This document shows, in pieces, positions 27,723 through 36,615 of a DNA stretch of 64,000 nucleotides. The notes under the pieces are model-generated. The model had not been told where the DNA came from. It made no database searches and saw nothing but the letters and a program-made list of their open reading frames with translations. This stretch comes from Glaciecola siphonariae. GTDB lineage: Bacteria > Pseudomonadota > Gammaproteobacteria > Enterobacterales > Alteromonadaceae. The translations under genes were made by a program, and so were the position numbers. The DNA is taken from assembly GCF_042652645.1 (NCBI RefSeq), contig NZ_JBHSGU010000009.1, positions 178,067 through 242,066 on the forward strand, given 5' to 3'. Numbering within the stretch: the first letter of the stretch is position 1; every line of letters starts with the position of its first letter.

Positions 27723-28772
27723 ATGACAAACTCCCTTACCATTCAGACGCCCGATGACTGGCATTTGCATTTTCGCGATGGCGATATGTTGAAAGAAACT
27801 GTACCGGCGACCGCTCGCTGCTTTCGTCGTGCGATAGTCATGCCGAATTTGGTGCCGCCCGTTACCACCACAGAAATGGCCATGGCCTACAGACAGCGAA
27901 TTTTAGATGCAGCGCCTGTCAACAGCAACTTTGAGCCCTTAGTTACCCTTTATTTGACCAATGATACGACGCCAGAAGAAATTGAAAAGGCGCAAGCGCA
28001 CGGCATTGTTGCCAGTAAGCTCTATCCGGCAGGCGCAACCACAAATTCAGATGCGGCGGTAAAGGGCATTAAATCTCTTTATCCTGTGTTTGAAAAAATG
28101 CAAGAAGTCGGGATGTTGCTCCTCATTCACGGAGAAGTGACCGACGGCGATATTGATATTTTTGACCGAGAACATGCTTTTATTGAGCGCTACCTGCGCG
28201 ATATCGTAGCGAGCTTCCCGGCGCTTAAAGTGGTGTTTGAGCACATTACTACCAAAGATGCCGTAGATTTCGTTTTAGCCGCTTCTGATAATGTTGCAGC
28301 GACGATTACGCCTCAGCATTTGCTACTAAACCGCAACGATTTATTAGTGGGAGGCGTGCGCCCGCACAATTACTGTTTGCCTGTACTGAAGCGCAATACG
28401 CACCAGCAGGCCTTGCGAGCGGTGGTTAAAAGTGGTTCGCCGAAGTTTTTCTTAGGCACCGACTCGGCTCCACATGAAAAACACAAAAAAGAATCGGCAT
28501 GCGGGTGCGCAGGTTGCTACAGTGCATGGAGCGCCATCGAACTATATGCCAAAGTATTTGATGACTTAGATGCCTTAGATAAACTAGAAGGTTTTGCGAG
28601 TCATTATGGTCCCGATTTTTACGGCTTAGCACGCAACACCGGTACGATAACCCTAAGCAAGGAAACATGGTCAGTGCCTGAAATAGTTACGCTGAGCACG
28701 GGCGATGATATTGTGCCTTTTTTTGCAGGCGAGCAGTTAGCGTGGAAATTAACCGAATCGAGCGCAGCGTAA
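27723..28772 (+). CDS. pyrC: dihydroorotase
   Basis: 349 aa, the E. coli PyrC length. It interconverts carbamoyl aspartate and dihydroorotate in pyrimidine synthesis. Zinc ligands and active-site motifs are visible: DDWHLHFRDG (HxH), ASKLYPAGATTNSD with the Lys that is carboxylated, LLLIHGEV, VFEHITTKDAV and LGTDSAPH with the catalytic Asp. dbpA begins immediately after the stop, so the two genes probably form one transcript. Confidence 0.97.
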   Translation: MTNSLTIQTPDDWHLHFRDGDMLKETVPATARCFRRAIVMPNLVPPVTTTEMAMAYRQRILDAAPVNSNFEPLVTLYLTNDTTPEEIEKAQAHGIVASKLYPAGATTNSDAAVKGIKSLYPVFEKMQEVGMLLLIHGEVTDGDIDIFDREHAFIERYLRDIVASFPALKVVFEHITTKDAVDFVLAASDNVAATITPQHLLLNRNDLLVGGVRPHNYCLPVLKRNTHQQALRAVVKSGSPKFFLGTDSAPHEKHKKESACGCAGCYSAWSAIELYAKVFDDLDALDKLEGFASHYGPDFYGLARNTGTITLSKETWSVPEIVTLSTGDDIVPFFAGEQLAWKLTESSAA

Positions 28773-30164
28773 ATGAGTACTTTCGAGCAATATGGTTTAC
28801 ATCATGCCCTCAATACGTCTTTAGCGGAGCTTAAATACACCGAACCTACGGCGACACAACAGGCTTGTTTGCCCGATTTACTCGCGGGTAAGGATGTTGC
28901 GGTGGAGGCTAAAACCGGCAGCGGCAAAACCCTCGCGTTTGGCTTAACTATTTTAAACAAACTTGCTCAGCTAGACGGCACTGAACAACACCCGCATGCT
29001 TTAGTGTTGTGTCCAACACGCGAGTTGGCCGAGCAGGTAAATTATCAATTGCAATTGCTCGCTCGGCGGATGGCAAACACTAAAATCTTGGCCTTGTTTG
29101 GAGGAGTAGCACTTGCGCCTCAATTAAGTTCTTTACGACACGCGCCAGCAGTGGTGGTGGGAACACCCGGGCGGATAATGGATATTATCAGTCAGGGCAA
29201 GCTAGATTTATCAGGGGTAAAAACGCTGGTGCTCGACGAAGCCGATCGCATGCTCGATATGGGCTTTTCTGATCAGATGGACTGGATTTTGTCTGCAATG
29301 GGCAAGCAAGCGAGTGAGGTTCAGACTCTTCTTTTTTCTGCTACATTTGGCGGCAATATACAACAGCTTTCTAAGCGATATCAGAAGAACGCCGAGGTCA
29401 TTGCCCTAGACGATGCCCACACGCGAGCAAACATTGAACAGCTTGCTTATAAAGTGCAGGCTGGTCAGCGCGACTATGCGGTAGCTGCCATATTAAGCGA
29501 ATACCAACCTGACTCAGCTATAGTGTTTTGTCAGACAAAACTTGAAGTCGCAGCCTTATCGCAAAAGCTCAGCGATGATGGCTTTACCTTAGTCCAGCTT
29601 CAAGGCGATATGGAACAATTTGAGCGCAGCAACGCCATAACATTGTTCAGTGCCGATTGCGCTAACGTTATGATTGCCACCGATGTTGCCTCCCGAGGGC
29701 TTGATATCGCAAGTGTAGGTTTAGTGATTAACTATCGTATTAGCGATGACTTAGATATTCACACTCATCGTATAGGTAGAACAGGTCGGGCAGGGGAGAA
29801 AGGTATGGCAATCACCATAATCGACGATAGCGATGAGGTGAAGTTAGTCGCATTTAACTCGCAGCTCCCTGAAGATATTCCCGTAAAAGGTGCCCAAGCA
29901 CTTCGTTTTCACGCAAATCGCATTAAGCAACCGGCGTTTGTTGGCATTCAAATAGACGGCGGCAAAAAGCAAAAACTGAGCAAGGGTGATATTTTAGGCG
30001 CTCTCACTAAGCAAGCAAAAATTCCTGCCAAAGATATCGGAAAAATACACGTGACGGCACAAAAATCATTTGCCGCGGTAAAGGTGCGCAGCTTAAAACG
30101 TGCGCTAATGATGTTTAGAGAAGACACTGTAAAAGGCAAGCGTATTAGAGCGCGTAAACTTTAA
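28773..30164 (+). CDS. dbpA: ATP-dependent RNA helicase DbpA
   Basis: 463 aa DEAD-box helicase. Motifs: EPTATQQACLP (Q motif), AKTGSGKT, PTRELAEQ, LDEADRMLDMGF, SATF, DVASRGLDI and HRIGRTGRAGEKG. The last ~75 residues (SKGDILGALTKQAKIPAKDIGKI) form the RNA-recognition-like DbpA C-terminal domain that binds 23S rRNA hairpin 92, pointing to a role in 50S subunit assembly. The start codon directly abuts the pyrC stop. Confidence 0.94.
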   Translation: MSTFEQYGLHHALNTSLAELKYTEPTATQQACLPDLLAGKDVAVEAKTGSGKTLAFGLTILNKLAQLDGTEQHPHALVLCPTRELAEQVNYQLQLLARRMANTKILALFGGVALAPQLSSLRHAPAVVVGTPGRIMDIISQGKLDLSGVKTLVLDEADRMLDMGFSDQMDWILSAMGKQASEVQTLLFSATFGGNIQQLSKRYQKNAEVIALDDAHTRANIEQLAYKVQAGQRDYAVAAILSEYQPDSAIVFCQTKLEVAALSQKLSDDGFTLVQLQGDMEQFERSNAITLFSADCANVMIATDVASRGLDIASVGLVINYRISDDLDIHTHRIGRTGRAGEKGMAITIIDDSDEVKLVAFNSQLPEDIPVKGAQALRFHANRIKQPAFVGIQIDGGKKQKLSKGDILGALTKQAKIPAKDIGKIHVTAQKSFAAVKVRSLKRALMMFREDTVKGKRIRARKL

Positions 30165-30173
30165 TTAGAGAGA

Positions 30174-30370
30174 GCAAGGTTCTTGCGCGATGCTTTGGGA
30201 CGCCGGCATCATATAGATTCGCAGGGGGACGCCGTTTGAAAAACGCGGTGAACCCATCCATGGGCGCTCGGCGAAATCATCCATGATTTCGACGTTTTCA
30301 AACGGCGTCCCCCTGCAAATCTAATTCGTTACCGAGCATTGTGTCCCAAAGCATCGCTCAAGAACCTTGC
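30174..30370. repeat. long compound inverted repeat
   Basis: About 70-base arms face each other around a ~50-base centre. The left arm begins GCAAGGTTCTTGCGCGATGC and ends CAGGGGGACGCCGTTTGAAA; the right arm is its near-complement, ending GCATCGCTCAAGAACCTTGC. The arms match best at both ends and diverge in the middle. The centre holds two smaller palindromes, CCCAT-CC-ATGGG and GAAATCAT-CC-ATGATTTC, each with a CC loop. It fills the gap between dbpA and the convergent ygaP gene. It resembles a MITE or REP-type mobile repeat, and could also end transcription from both sides. Confidence 0.85.
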
Positions 30371-30383
30371 TTGCACAAAAGCC

Positions 30384-30905
30384 CTACGCGCGCTGATTCC
30401 ATGGCATCATGGCAATGACTCGACCAAGGCCACAAAATCCTGTGCTGCCAGCCACAACAAGCCCCGAACCAATGACAACTACCGCCCAAATGAAGTTAAA
30501 CGACACGCCCATAGTAAGTGCACTGAAAAGCAGTAATAATACTCCAATGCTAAGCTGCACCTGACGGTCTAGCGGCATCACAGTGCTTTGTCCTCGTTGC
30601 GTGTCAAATCCGCACTGCTCCCAATTTTCAATACCGCCGACAATGTTAAACACTTTAAGCTTCGGGTTATCTTTAATGAGCTTTTCGCAGGCTTTTTTAC
30701 CTCTCATGCCTTTTTGGCAATAAATTACTAGGTTCTGCTGACTGTCTTCAATGTCGCTGGCGCTAATACGCCCTAGCGGCAGCAGTTTACTATTTGGAAT
30801 GTGCTTTGAGCTATGTTCTGCAGGCTCTCTTACGTCAATAAGCACAGCGCCACCGGAGTCACACATCTGTTTGGCTTGTTGGGGAGAAATATCTTGTAAT
30901 GACAT
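30384..30905 (-). CDS. ygaP: rhodanese-domain membrane protein, YgaP-like
   Basis: 173 aa. Residues ~1-105 form a rhodanese domain (VLIDVREPAEHSSKHIPNS, then YCQKGMRGKKAC with the active-site Cys loop). The C-terminal ~65 residues form two membrane helices (LSIGVLLLLFSALTMG; AVVVIGSGLVVAGSTGFCGLGR) of the DUF2892 type. This is the architecture and size of E. coli YgaP, a membrane sulfurtransferase that handles persulfide sulfur. It lies 11 bases downstream of the ArsR-type regulator, as in E. coli ygaVP. Confidence 0.88.
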   Translation of the reverse strand: MSLQDISPQQAKQMCDSGGAVLIDVREPAEHSSKHIPNSKLLPLGRISASDIEDSQQNLVIYCQKGMRGKKACEKLIKDNPKLKVFNIVGGIENWEQCGFDTQRGQSTVMPLDRQVQLSIGVLLLLFSALTMGVSFNFIWAVVVIGSGLVVAGSTGFCGLGRVIAMMPWNQRA

Positions 30906-30916
30906 AGGTTTACTCG

Positions 30917-31228
30917 CTATTTAGTTTGGGTGTTTTCATGGCAAAAAATAAGATGGATGACCGACATCAAAGCGCTCACCTCTGTACTATCAATAAAGTA
31001 CCACGCGTGCTTTCCTTCAACTCGCGACGAAACAACTTGTTCATCTCGCAGGCGCTTTAGGTGTTGCGACACGGCAGATTGCGATAGCTCGATTGCCTGA
31101 CTTAATTCAGACACCGTCATGGGTTGCTCAATAAGATGACATAAAATCATTAGCCTATTCGAATTTGCTAATGTTTTTAAAAGTGATTCTGCTCTTAAAG
31201 CGCTTTTGATAAGTGATTTTTCTTTCAA
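30917..31228 (-). CDS. ygaV: ArsR-family regulator, YgaV/SqrR/BigR-like
   Basis: 103 aa winged-helix repressor: MTVSELSQAIELSQSAVSQHLKRLRDEQVVSSRVEGKHAWY is the recognition helix plus wing. Cys30 (ILCHL) and Cys96 (IFCHEN) are 66 residues apart, the same spacing as the redox pair C41/C107 of SqrR, which forms sulfur bridges with persulfides. From this I infer a reactive-sulfur-sensing repressor of itself and ygaP. It is divergent from the MAPEG gene, and two inverted repeats in the shared gap are candidate operators. Confidence 0.88.
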   Translation of the reverse strand: MKEKSLIKSALRAESLLKTLANSNRLMILCHLIEQPMTVSELSQAIELSQSAVSQHLKRLRDEQVVSSRVEGKHAWYFIDSTEVSALMSVIHLIFCHENTQTK

Positions 31229-31243
31229 TTGTCTGTTTTTGTG

Positions 31244-31257
31244 TTAGAAGATTCTAA
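31244..31257. promoter_or_regulatory. candidate ArsR-type operator 1
   Basis: TTAGAA-GA-TTCTAA, a perfect inverted repeat with a 2-base spacer, 16 bases before the ygaV start codon. ArsR-family persulfide sensors bind AT-rich palindromes of this kind, so autorepression is likely. Confidence 0.5.
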
Positions 31258-31307
31258 TGTGATTGTCCTGCAAAAAATTTTGCCTTACAAGCAAAATAAA
31301 GCGTATG

Positions 31308-31328
31308 ATTCTAAAACTTAATAAGAAT
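31308..31328. promoter_or_regulatory. candidate ArsR-type operator 2
   Basis: An imperfect palindrome with ATTCT at one end and AGAAT at the other, sharing the TTCTAA core of operator 1, close upstream of the MAPEG start at 31348. It could let the regulator control the MAPEG gene too. Confidence 0.35.
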
Positions 31329-31347
31329 GCTAAGGACAGGAGGCAGG

Positions 31348-31761
31348 ATGAACACAACAATTATTGCTTTACTTGGATATATTTCATGGGTCATGGTGCT
31401 TTTGCTGGCGCTGGCTGTTTACCGGAGCGTCTATAAGCAACAGCAAAAAAGAGATTCTCTTATATTCGAGGCCGATGGTAACGATATTGGTGGCTTGGGG
31501 CAGCGTTTGACCCGAGCCCATCTCAATTGTGTAGAGTGCTTTCCATTTATAGGTGGTTTGTTGTTATTTGCGCTTGCCACCGACTCAAGCGCTATTACCA
31601 ATGGTCTTGCGTTACTTGTTCTTGCCGCGCGCGTTGGGCAGTCGATAGTGCATGCAATTTCGGTGAGTAACGCTGCTATAATTCTGCGTTTCGTGTTTTT
31701 CTTAGTTCAGTTTGCAATCTGTATATTTTGGGCGTTTAAGTTTCTGCAAAAATTTTTATAG
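31348..31761 (+). CDS. MAPEG family membrane protein
   Basis: 137 aa with four hydrophobic segments. GLGQRLTRAHLNCVECFPFIGG and AARVGQSIVHAIS fit the MAPEG family (membrane-associated proteins in eicosanoid and glutathione metabolism), which includes glutathione-dependent transferases and peroxidases. AGGAGG at 31338-31343 supports ATG 31348; an in-frame ATG at 31327 lies upstream of it. It is divergent from the ygaVP pair and may share its sulfur-linked control. Substrate unknown. Confidence 0.8.
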   Translation: MNTTIIALLGYISWVMVLLLALAVYRSVYKQQQKRDSLIFEADGNDIGGLGQRLTRAHLNCVECFPFIGGLLLFALATDSSAITNGLALLVLAARVGQSIVHAISVSNAAIILRFVFFLVQFAICIFWAFKFLQKFL

Positions 31762-31871
31762 CGTCGATTGGGCTATACTGCTAACAACACGTAAGCATAG
31801 ACGCTGCCTGAATTTGGCGGCGTGTTTTTTTATCCCCCCTAGCTATCTGCTTATAACCAAAAAGAGTGTAC

Positions 31872-33713
31872 ATGTTTTCGTTTTTTGAAAAATTGACCCA
31901 GCCATTTCCTTTAGAGCCTCCCACGCAACCCCCTAAAACGCTGCTCGCTTTTTGTAAATATTATTCCAAGGGAATGTGGCCGATTATTATTAGTGTGTCG
32001 GTGCTAAGCGCGCTGGTGGCTATGCTAGAGGTCTCGTTATTTGGTTTTATGGGGCAGTTTGTGGATTGGTTTGCCGAGCGTGACCCGCAAACCTTTTTAC
32101 AAGAAGAAAAATGGACACTCATAGGCATGGCGGCCATGGTGTTAATCTTGCTGCCCAGCTTGGTTATTTTAGAGTCCATGATTACGCACCAGTCCATCAT
32201 GGGTAATTACCCCATGCGTATCCGCTGGATGGCCCATCGGTATTTGCTCGGGCAGAGTCTTTCGTTTTATCAAGATGAATTTGCCGGCAGGGTTGCTACA
32301 AAGGTTATGCAAACTGCTCTGTCGGTGCGCGAGACTGTGATGAAAATCATGAACCTAGCGGTTTATGTGAGCGTGTATTTTATATCGGTTGTGGTGTTGG
32401 TCTTTGCAACTGATTGGCGTTTGGCGATGCCCCTGCTGATCTGGTTGGTCATTTATATTGTGATTTTACGCGCCATATTGCCGCGTTTAAAAAGGGTGTC
32501 ACAAAAACAAGCCGATGCTCGCTCAATCATGACCGGCCGAATTGTTGATAGTTATACCAACATTATGACGGTCAAGCTATTTAGCCATCACAAGCGAGAA
32601 GAAAACTATGCCAGAGAGGGCATGGACGGGTTTTTGCAAACCGTTTATCCGCAAATGCGTTTGGTCACAGTATTGCAGGCCTGTGTATGGTTTAGTAATT
32701 CCTTATTGGTGTTCAGTGTGGCCGCGCTATCGGTGTATTTATGGATGACCGGCATTGTATCGGGCGGTGACATCGCTATTGCTGTGAGTTTGAGTCTGCG
32801 CTTAAACGGCATGTCGCAGTGGATAATGTGGGAGGTGTCGTCTTTATTTGAGAATATAGGGACAGTGCAAGACGGCATCGATACTCTTGGCGTTCCCGCC
32901 AGCATAACCGATAAGGCTGATGCCAATGAGTTGCAAGTTAACGGTGGCAACATAGCCTTTAAAAACGTTGATTTTTCGTATGCAGGCAAAGGCAATCAGC
33001 TTATCGAGGTATTTAAGCAACTTGATATTGATATCCCTGCCGGCCAGAAAGTAGGGTTAGTGGGGCGCTCTGGTGCCGGTAAATCGACTTTAGTAAATTT
33101 ACTGCTGCGTTTTTACGACTTACAGTCGGGCAAAATTTGTATTGATAATCAAAGCATCACAGACGTCACTCAAGAAAGCCTGCGCTCACAAATTAGCATG
33201 GTTACTCAAGACACCTCATTGATGCACCGTTCGGTTCGAGACAATATTTTATACGGCCGCATGGACGCTAGCGAGGCGCAAATGATTGCTGCGGCTAAAC
33301 AGGCAGAAGCGCATGAGTTTATTATGTCGTTAAGCGATGCCAAAGGGCGCACAGGTTACGATGCACACGTGGGGGAGCGAGGCGTGAAACTGTCAGGCGG
33401 ACAGCGCCAGCGTATCGCTATTGCACGAGTGATGCTTAAAGACGCACCGATCCTGATTTTAGATGAGGCAACATCGGCACTCGACTCCGAAGTAGAGGCC
33501 GCCATTCAAGACTGTTTGATTAAAATTATGGAGAGTAAAACCGTGCTTGCCATTGCTCATCGCTTGTCGACCATCGCGCAAATGGACCGTTTACTCGTGC
33601 TCGACCAAGGTAAGATCGTTGAAGACGGATCGCATAGTGAGCTTATCGCAAAAGGCGGCATCTACGCCAAACTTTGGGCGCATCAAACGGGTGGCTTTAT
33701 CGGCGTTGAATAA
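31872..33713 (+). CDS. ABC transporter, fused permease and ATPase
   Basis: About 613 aa half-transporter. Six membrane helices span residues ~30-320; the ATPase follows with Walker A GLVGRSGAGKST, Q-loop SMVTQDTSL, signature VKLSGGQRQRIAIAR, Walker B ILILDEATSAL and the IAHRLSTIA His switch. This is the MsbA/MdlB-like exporter arrangement, working as a homodimer or with a partner not seen here. The start uses ATG 31872 with AAAGAG before it; GTG 31866 is two codons upstream. Substrate cannot be told; lipids, drugs or peptides are typical. Confidence 0.92.
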   Translation: MFSFFEKLTQPFPLEPPTQPPKTLLAFCKYYSKGMWPIIISVSVLSALVAMLEVSLFGFMGQFVDWFAERDPQTFLQEEKWTLIGMAAMVLILLPSLVILESMITHQSIMGNYPMRIRWMAHRYLLGQSLSFYQDEFAGRVATKVMQTALSVRETVMKIMNLAVYVSVYFISVVVLVFATDWRLAMPLLIWLVIYIVILRAILPRLKRVSQKQADARSIMTGRIVDSYTNIMTVKLFSHHKREENYAREGMDGFLQTVYPQMRLVTVLQACVWFSNSLLVFSVAALSVYLWMTGIVSGGDIAIAVSLSLRLNGMSQWIMWEVSSLFENIGTVQDGIDTLGVPASITDKADANELQVNGGNIAFKNVDFSYAGKGNQLIEVFKQLDIDIPAGQKVGLVGRSGAGKSTLVNLLLRFYDLQSGKICIDNQSITDVTQESLRSQISMVTQDTSLMHRSVRDNILYGRMDASEAQMIAAAKQAEAHEFIMSLSDAKGRTGYDAHVGERGVKLSGGQRQRIAIARVMLKDAPILILDEATSALDSEVEAAIQDCLIKIMESKTVLAIAHRLSTIAQMDRLLVLDQGKIVEDGSHSELIAKGGIYAKLWAHQTGGFIGVE

Positions 33714-33717
33714 ACCA

Positions 33718-33756
33718 AGGGGTCAGAGTCATTGAATATGTTTACGACTGGCCCCT
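33718..33756. repeat. GGGGTCAGAGTC hairpin, REP-like or terminator
   Basis: AGGGGTCAGAGTC pairs imperfectly with GACTGGCCCCT across a 15-base loop just after the ABC transporter stop. The GGGGTCAGAGTC wording recalls REP elements tied to IS200-like (RayT) transposases, but no such gene is near. It may serve as a terminator, though the following U-tract is poor. Confidence 0.35.
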
Positions 33757-33777
33757 ATCATCTTTAAAACAGACCTT

Positions 33778-35205
33778 TTAGACTTTTTGCTTTGCGACCT
33801 GTTTAGCTTGCTGCACGGCCTCATAGGCCCTCTCCATCATGATATCTAAGCTATCGTTATAATCTCTTGAAGCACAGCAGCCAAAGCTAATGGTGATTTT
33901 TACGCAGCTTGTCCCGAGCGTAATCGGTAGTAATTCAAACGTTCTGTATAGGCTTGTTGCTTGCTCATTTGCCTCATTCTCAGTGGTGTTTGGCATAATG
34001 ATCATGAACTTGTCATTTGTTAGTCTTACCACTAAATCATTTTGCCTCACTTTTTTAAGCAGAGCATAGGCTACAGATTGCAGCAGTTCATCGCCTGCCT
34101 CTTTACCCAAGGTATTGTTAATGTGTGCAAAATCGTCAATGTCGCCAATAATAATTGCAATTTGCCGCTCTTTTTTACGCTCATGACTGAAAAACACATG
34201 CGCATGCTCTTTATTCGAAAGTCCCGTTAGGGCGTCTTGATTGAGCAAGCGGCTGCGACGTGTAAATCGCGCGTCAACAAGCCTAAAGAGCACTTTATAA
34301 GCAAGAAAGCTAAGACCCATGCCAATGACAATAAACAGGATAAACGACTGATTCACCTCTTGTTGCCTGAGGTCTAAGGGAGTAATAATGTACAAACTCC
34401 AATTTAAGCTCTGTAAATCGAGTTTAGAAACCAATGAGTCGCCTTTTTTAGTCTTCACGATAGCGCTGGGCTCTTGCGAATCTTCAATGCTGGTTAAAAA
34501 ACGCGTATACCAAGGAATATCGCTGGTGCTCTTGATGCCGATAATGCCGTCTTCAATGTTTGTTTCTGCCGGTGAGAATTCACTTATTGAAGACAGTACA
34601 ATTTCATCGTTGTTGTTTACAAAGATAAACTCATGACCGTAGTCATCGCGAAACTCCTCAAACGATTCAAGAAAATCAGCAAGAGACTTACCAACACCCA
34701 CAAAACCGATAAATTCGCCTTGTTCGCCGTATTGACGCACGTCGATGTATAAATGCACGTCTTCTCTTTTGCCCAAAACGGCTTGTACTCGAGAGTCAGT
34801 TTGCTCTTTGAGCGCAAAATACCAAATCACTTTCCCTTCAACTAAGTCAAACACACTGCCATCTGAGTTAAATTGCTTTCTTGACTTATCGTGGGCGAGA
34901 TAAAACAACAGACCGAAAGTTTCTTCCAGACTTTTTAACTGCTCTACTAATTCCTGTTGATTAGGCGTTTCGCTTAAAAAATATTCATCATAAATACCGA
35001 CATCGGCCAAGGTAGTCGCAATTTGCAGAGGGTGGATTAGCTGCTCTTCAATTAGCGTGAAAACAGGCGAAATGGACTGTTGATGCTGTTGACTCTGCTT
35101 ACCTGCAAGATCAGATATTACGAGGTAGGTGGATACCAGCAATACCACCAGCACAGCGCTGGCGAGCACAATAGATATCCGTTTATGATGTTGGTTGGCG
35201 GCCAT
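33778..35205 (-). CDS. membrane sensor with degenerate GGDEF domain
   Basis: About 475 aa. A transmembrane helix near residue 15-33, a periplasmic Cache-like sensor region (GVGKSLADFLESFEE; LNWSLYIITPLDLRQQEV), a second helix near 295-315, and a C-terminal GGDEF-type domain. The active-site motif reads LTNDKF instead of GGDEF, so cyclase activity is unlikely. The I-site is kept as RQND at the correct upstream position, suggesting it may bind c-di-GMP as a receptor. ATG 35205 has AAGGGA before it; GTG 35229 is eight codons upstream. Confidence 0.85.
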   Translation of the reverse strand: MAANQHHKRISIVLASAVLVVLLVSTYLVISDLAGKQSQQHQQSISPVFTLIEEQLIHPLQIATTLADVGIYDEYFLSETPNQQELVEQLKSLEETFGLLFYLAHDKSRKQFNSDGSVFDLVEGKVIWYFALKEQTDSRVQAVLGKREDVHLYIDVRQYGEQGEFIGFVGVGKSLADFLESFEEFRDDYGHEFIFVNNNDEIVLSSISEFSPAETNIEDGIIGIKSTSDIPWYTRFLTSIEDSQEPSAIVKTKKGDSLVSKLDLQSLNWSLYIITPLDLRQQEVNQSFILFIVIGMGLSFLAYKVLFRLVDARFTRRSRLLNQDALTGLSNKEHAHVFFSHERKKERQIAIIIGDIDDFAHINNTLGKEAGDELLQSVAYALLKKVRQNDLVVRLTNDKFMIIMPNTTENEANEQATSLYRTFELLPITLGTSCVKITISFGCCASRDYNDSLDIMMERAYEAVQQAKQVAKQKV

Positions 35206-35272
35206 AATAGTCCCTTTATTGTCACTCAAACCGTTGTGCTATAGTAGATTTGAATAGGGCAAGTGTAAATAA

Positions 35273-36379
35273 TCATTTGGTTTTCGTTTTTTCTAATGTC
35301 TTTTTCAGGGCATTATAAATTTTTTGCATATTGTCGTCGTTCTTATCTAGCGCCACCTTAGAAAATGTTGTTTTGGCCGTGCTTGGCTCACCCTTAGCTA
35401 GCTGAAGCGCACTTAATCTGAGATTCGCCCAGTCTTTTGACGGCAAGCCGCTGGTATCTAATAGGCCAATCGCCTCGGGATTTTGCACAGTGAGTAAATA
35501 TCTTTGTAGGTGTTCAATGCCTTGTTCTAGCTCGATGTTTTGTTTAAGCGCGAGACGTCCTATCTGATAGTGCGCATTCAACTGACGGTAGCGCGCCTCC
35601 TCATACGCCTTCATCACCTCTGCCTCGTCAGCAATGGGGCGTACAAGCGCTAGGTCTGCAACCTGATGGTAATATTCAATGGCCTTTGCATTATCGTCTT
35701 CACTTACATAATGACTGGCCAATGCATACAAAATATCTATATTGTCGGGAAGAGATTGATTTGCTTCCTGCAACACGCTGAGGGATTGTTCAGGCTTATC
35801 GGTGCTGCGATAAAACCACGCTAAATTGACTTTTCCTTGCACCCAATCAAGCGTCTCAATCATTTTTATTTGGGCAAAAGCAACATCTGTGTCGCCACCT
35901 GCAATGCTTGGCGCATTTAAATGAAAACTCACAAGTGCTTGTCGATATTGCACATCATTAGGAGCCAGTTCCACAGCCTTATTTAAGCTCTCTAGTGCGC
36001 GCTGCGCATATCCAAGTGCGCTAAAAATCGACTCGCCGGCTTGAGCGCCCATAATGCTTGCGTGCATCAAATATACGTCCGGTTCGTTGGGAAGTGTTTT
36101 GACAGCGAGCTCAGCGGCCTTTTCGGCATCGTCCAAATCGAGCTCAGCATGGCTGTATATGAGAAAACGGAAATGCTCCACTGTGCGTTTTTCGGTGGGT
36201 ATCTGCTTTAGATTTTTGATGACTGTTTTGTACTGCTGTTGCTTGAACAGACTGTCGAGCATTTCAAGGCTGGCTGCATTTTCATTATTTGCGCTAGTAG
36301 GCAGATGGAAAAGCAGTGCGCTAATTACTAACGCAAACCTAGCTAATCGATTGGTTTGTATGGCTATTTTGAGTTTCAT
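35273..36379 (-). CDS. exported TPR-repeat protein
   Basis: 368 aa. A signal peptide covers about residues 1-30 (LFHLPTSANN) and the remainder is helical repeats of TPR type (AEKAAELAVKTLPNEPDVYLMHA; ALESLNKAVELAPNDVQYRQAL; KVNLAWFYRSTDKPEQSLSVLQEA). It likely acts as a periplasmic protein-protein scaffold. A strong AGGAGG site sits before the ATG. It lies 67 bases upstream of the degenerate GGDEF gene on the same strand, so co-expression is plausible. No specific role can be assigned. Confidence 0.75.
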   Translation of the reverse strand: MKLKIAIQTNRLARFALVISALLFHLPTSANNENAASLEMLDSLFKQQQYKTVIKNLKQIPTEKRTVEHFRFLIYSHAELDLDDAEKAAELAVKTLPNEPDVYLMHASIMGAQAGESIFSALGYAQRALESLNKAVELAPNDVQYRQALVSFHLNAPSIAGGDTDVAFAQIKMIETLDWVQGKVNLAWFYRSTDKPEQSLSVLQEANQSLPDNIDILYALASHYVSEDDNAKAIEYYHQVADLALVRPIADEAEVMKAYEEARYRQLNAHYQIGRLALKQNIELEQGIEHLQRYLLTVQNPEAIGLLDTSGLPSKDWANLRLSALQLAKGEPSTAKTTFSKVALDKNDDNMQKIYNALKKTLEKTKTK

Positions 36380-36615
36380 CTGGCCTCCTAGGTCCTTTAG
36401 ATGCCGCCGGTTTAATTCATCTCAGCTCTGGATGAGTGCAGTATGTGAGATGACTGCTACTCTAGTCATGTGCAATAAGTCACAAGTATGGGCGATTGTT
36501 TGTATATTAGCTGACGATAACGATGTTTATTTATACGGAACAGTCGTTCATACTCACACATATCAAAAACCTAAAGCAAGAGAGTTTTCGACCATATCAG
36601 CGAAGGATATAAGCC

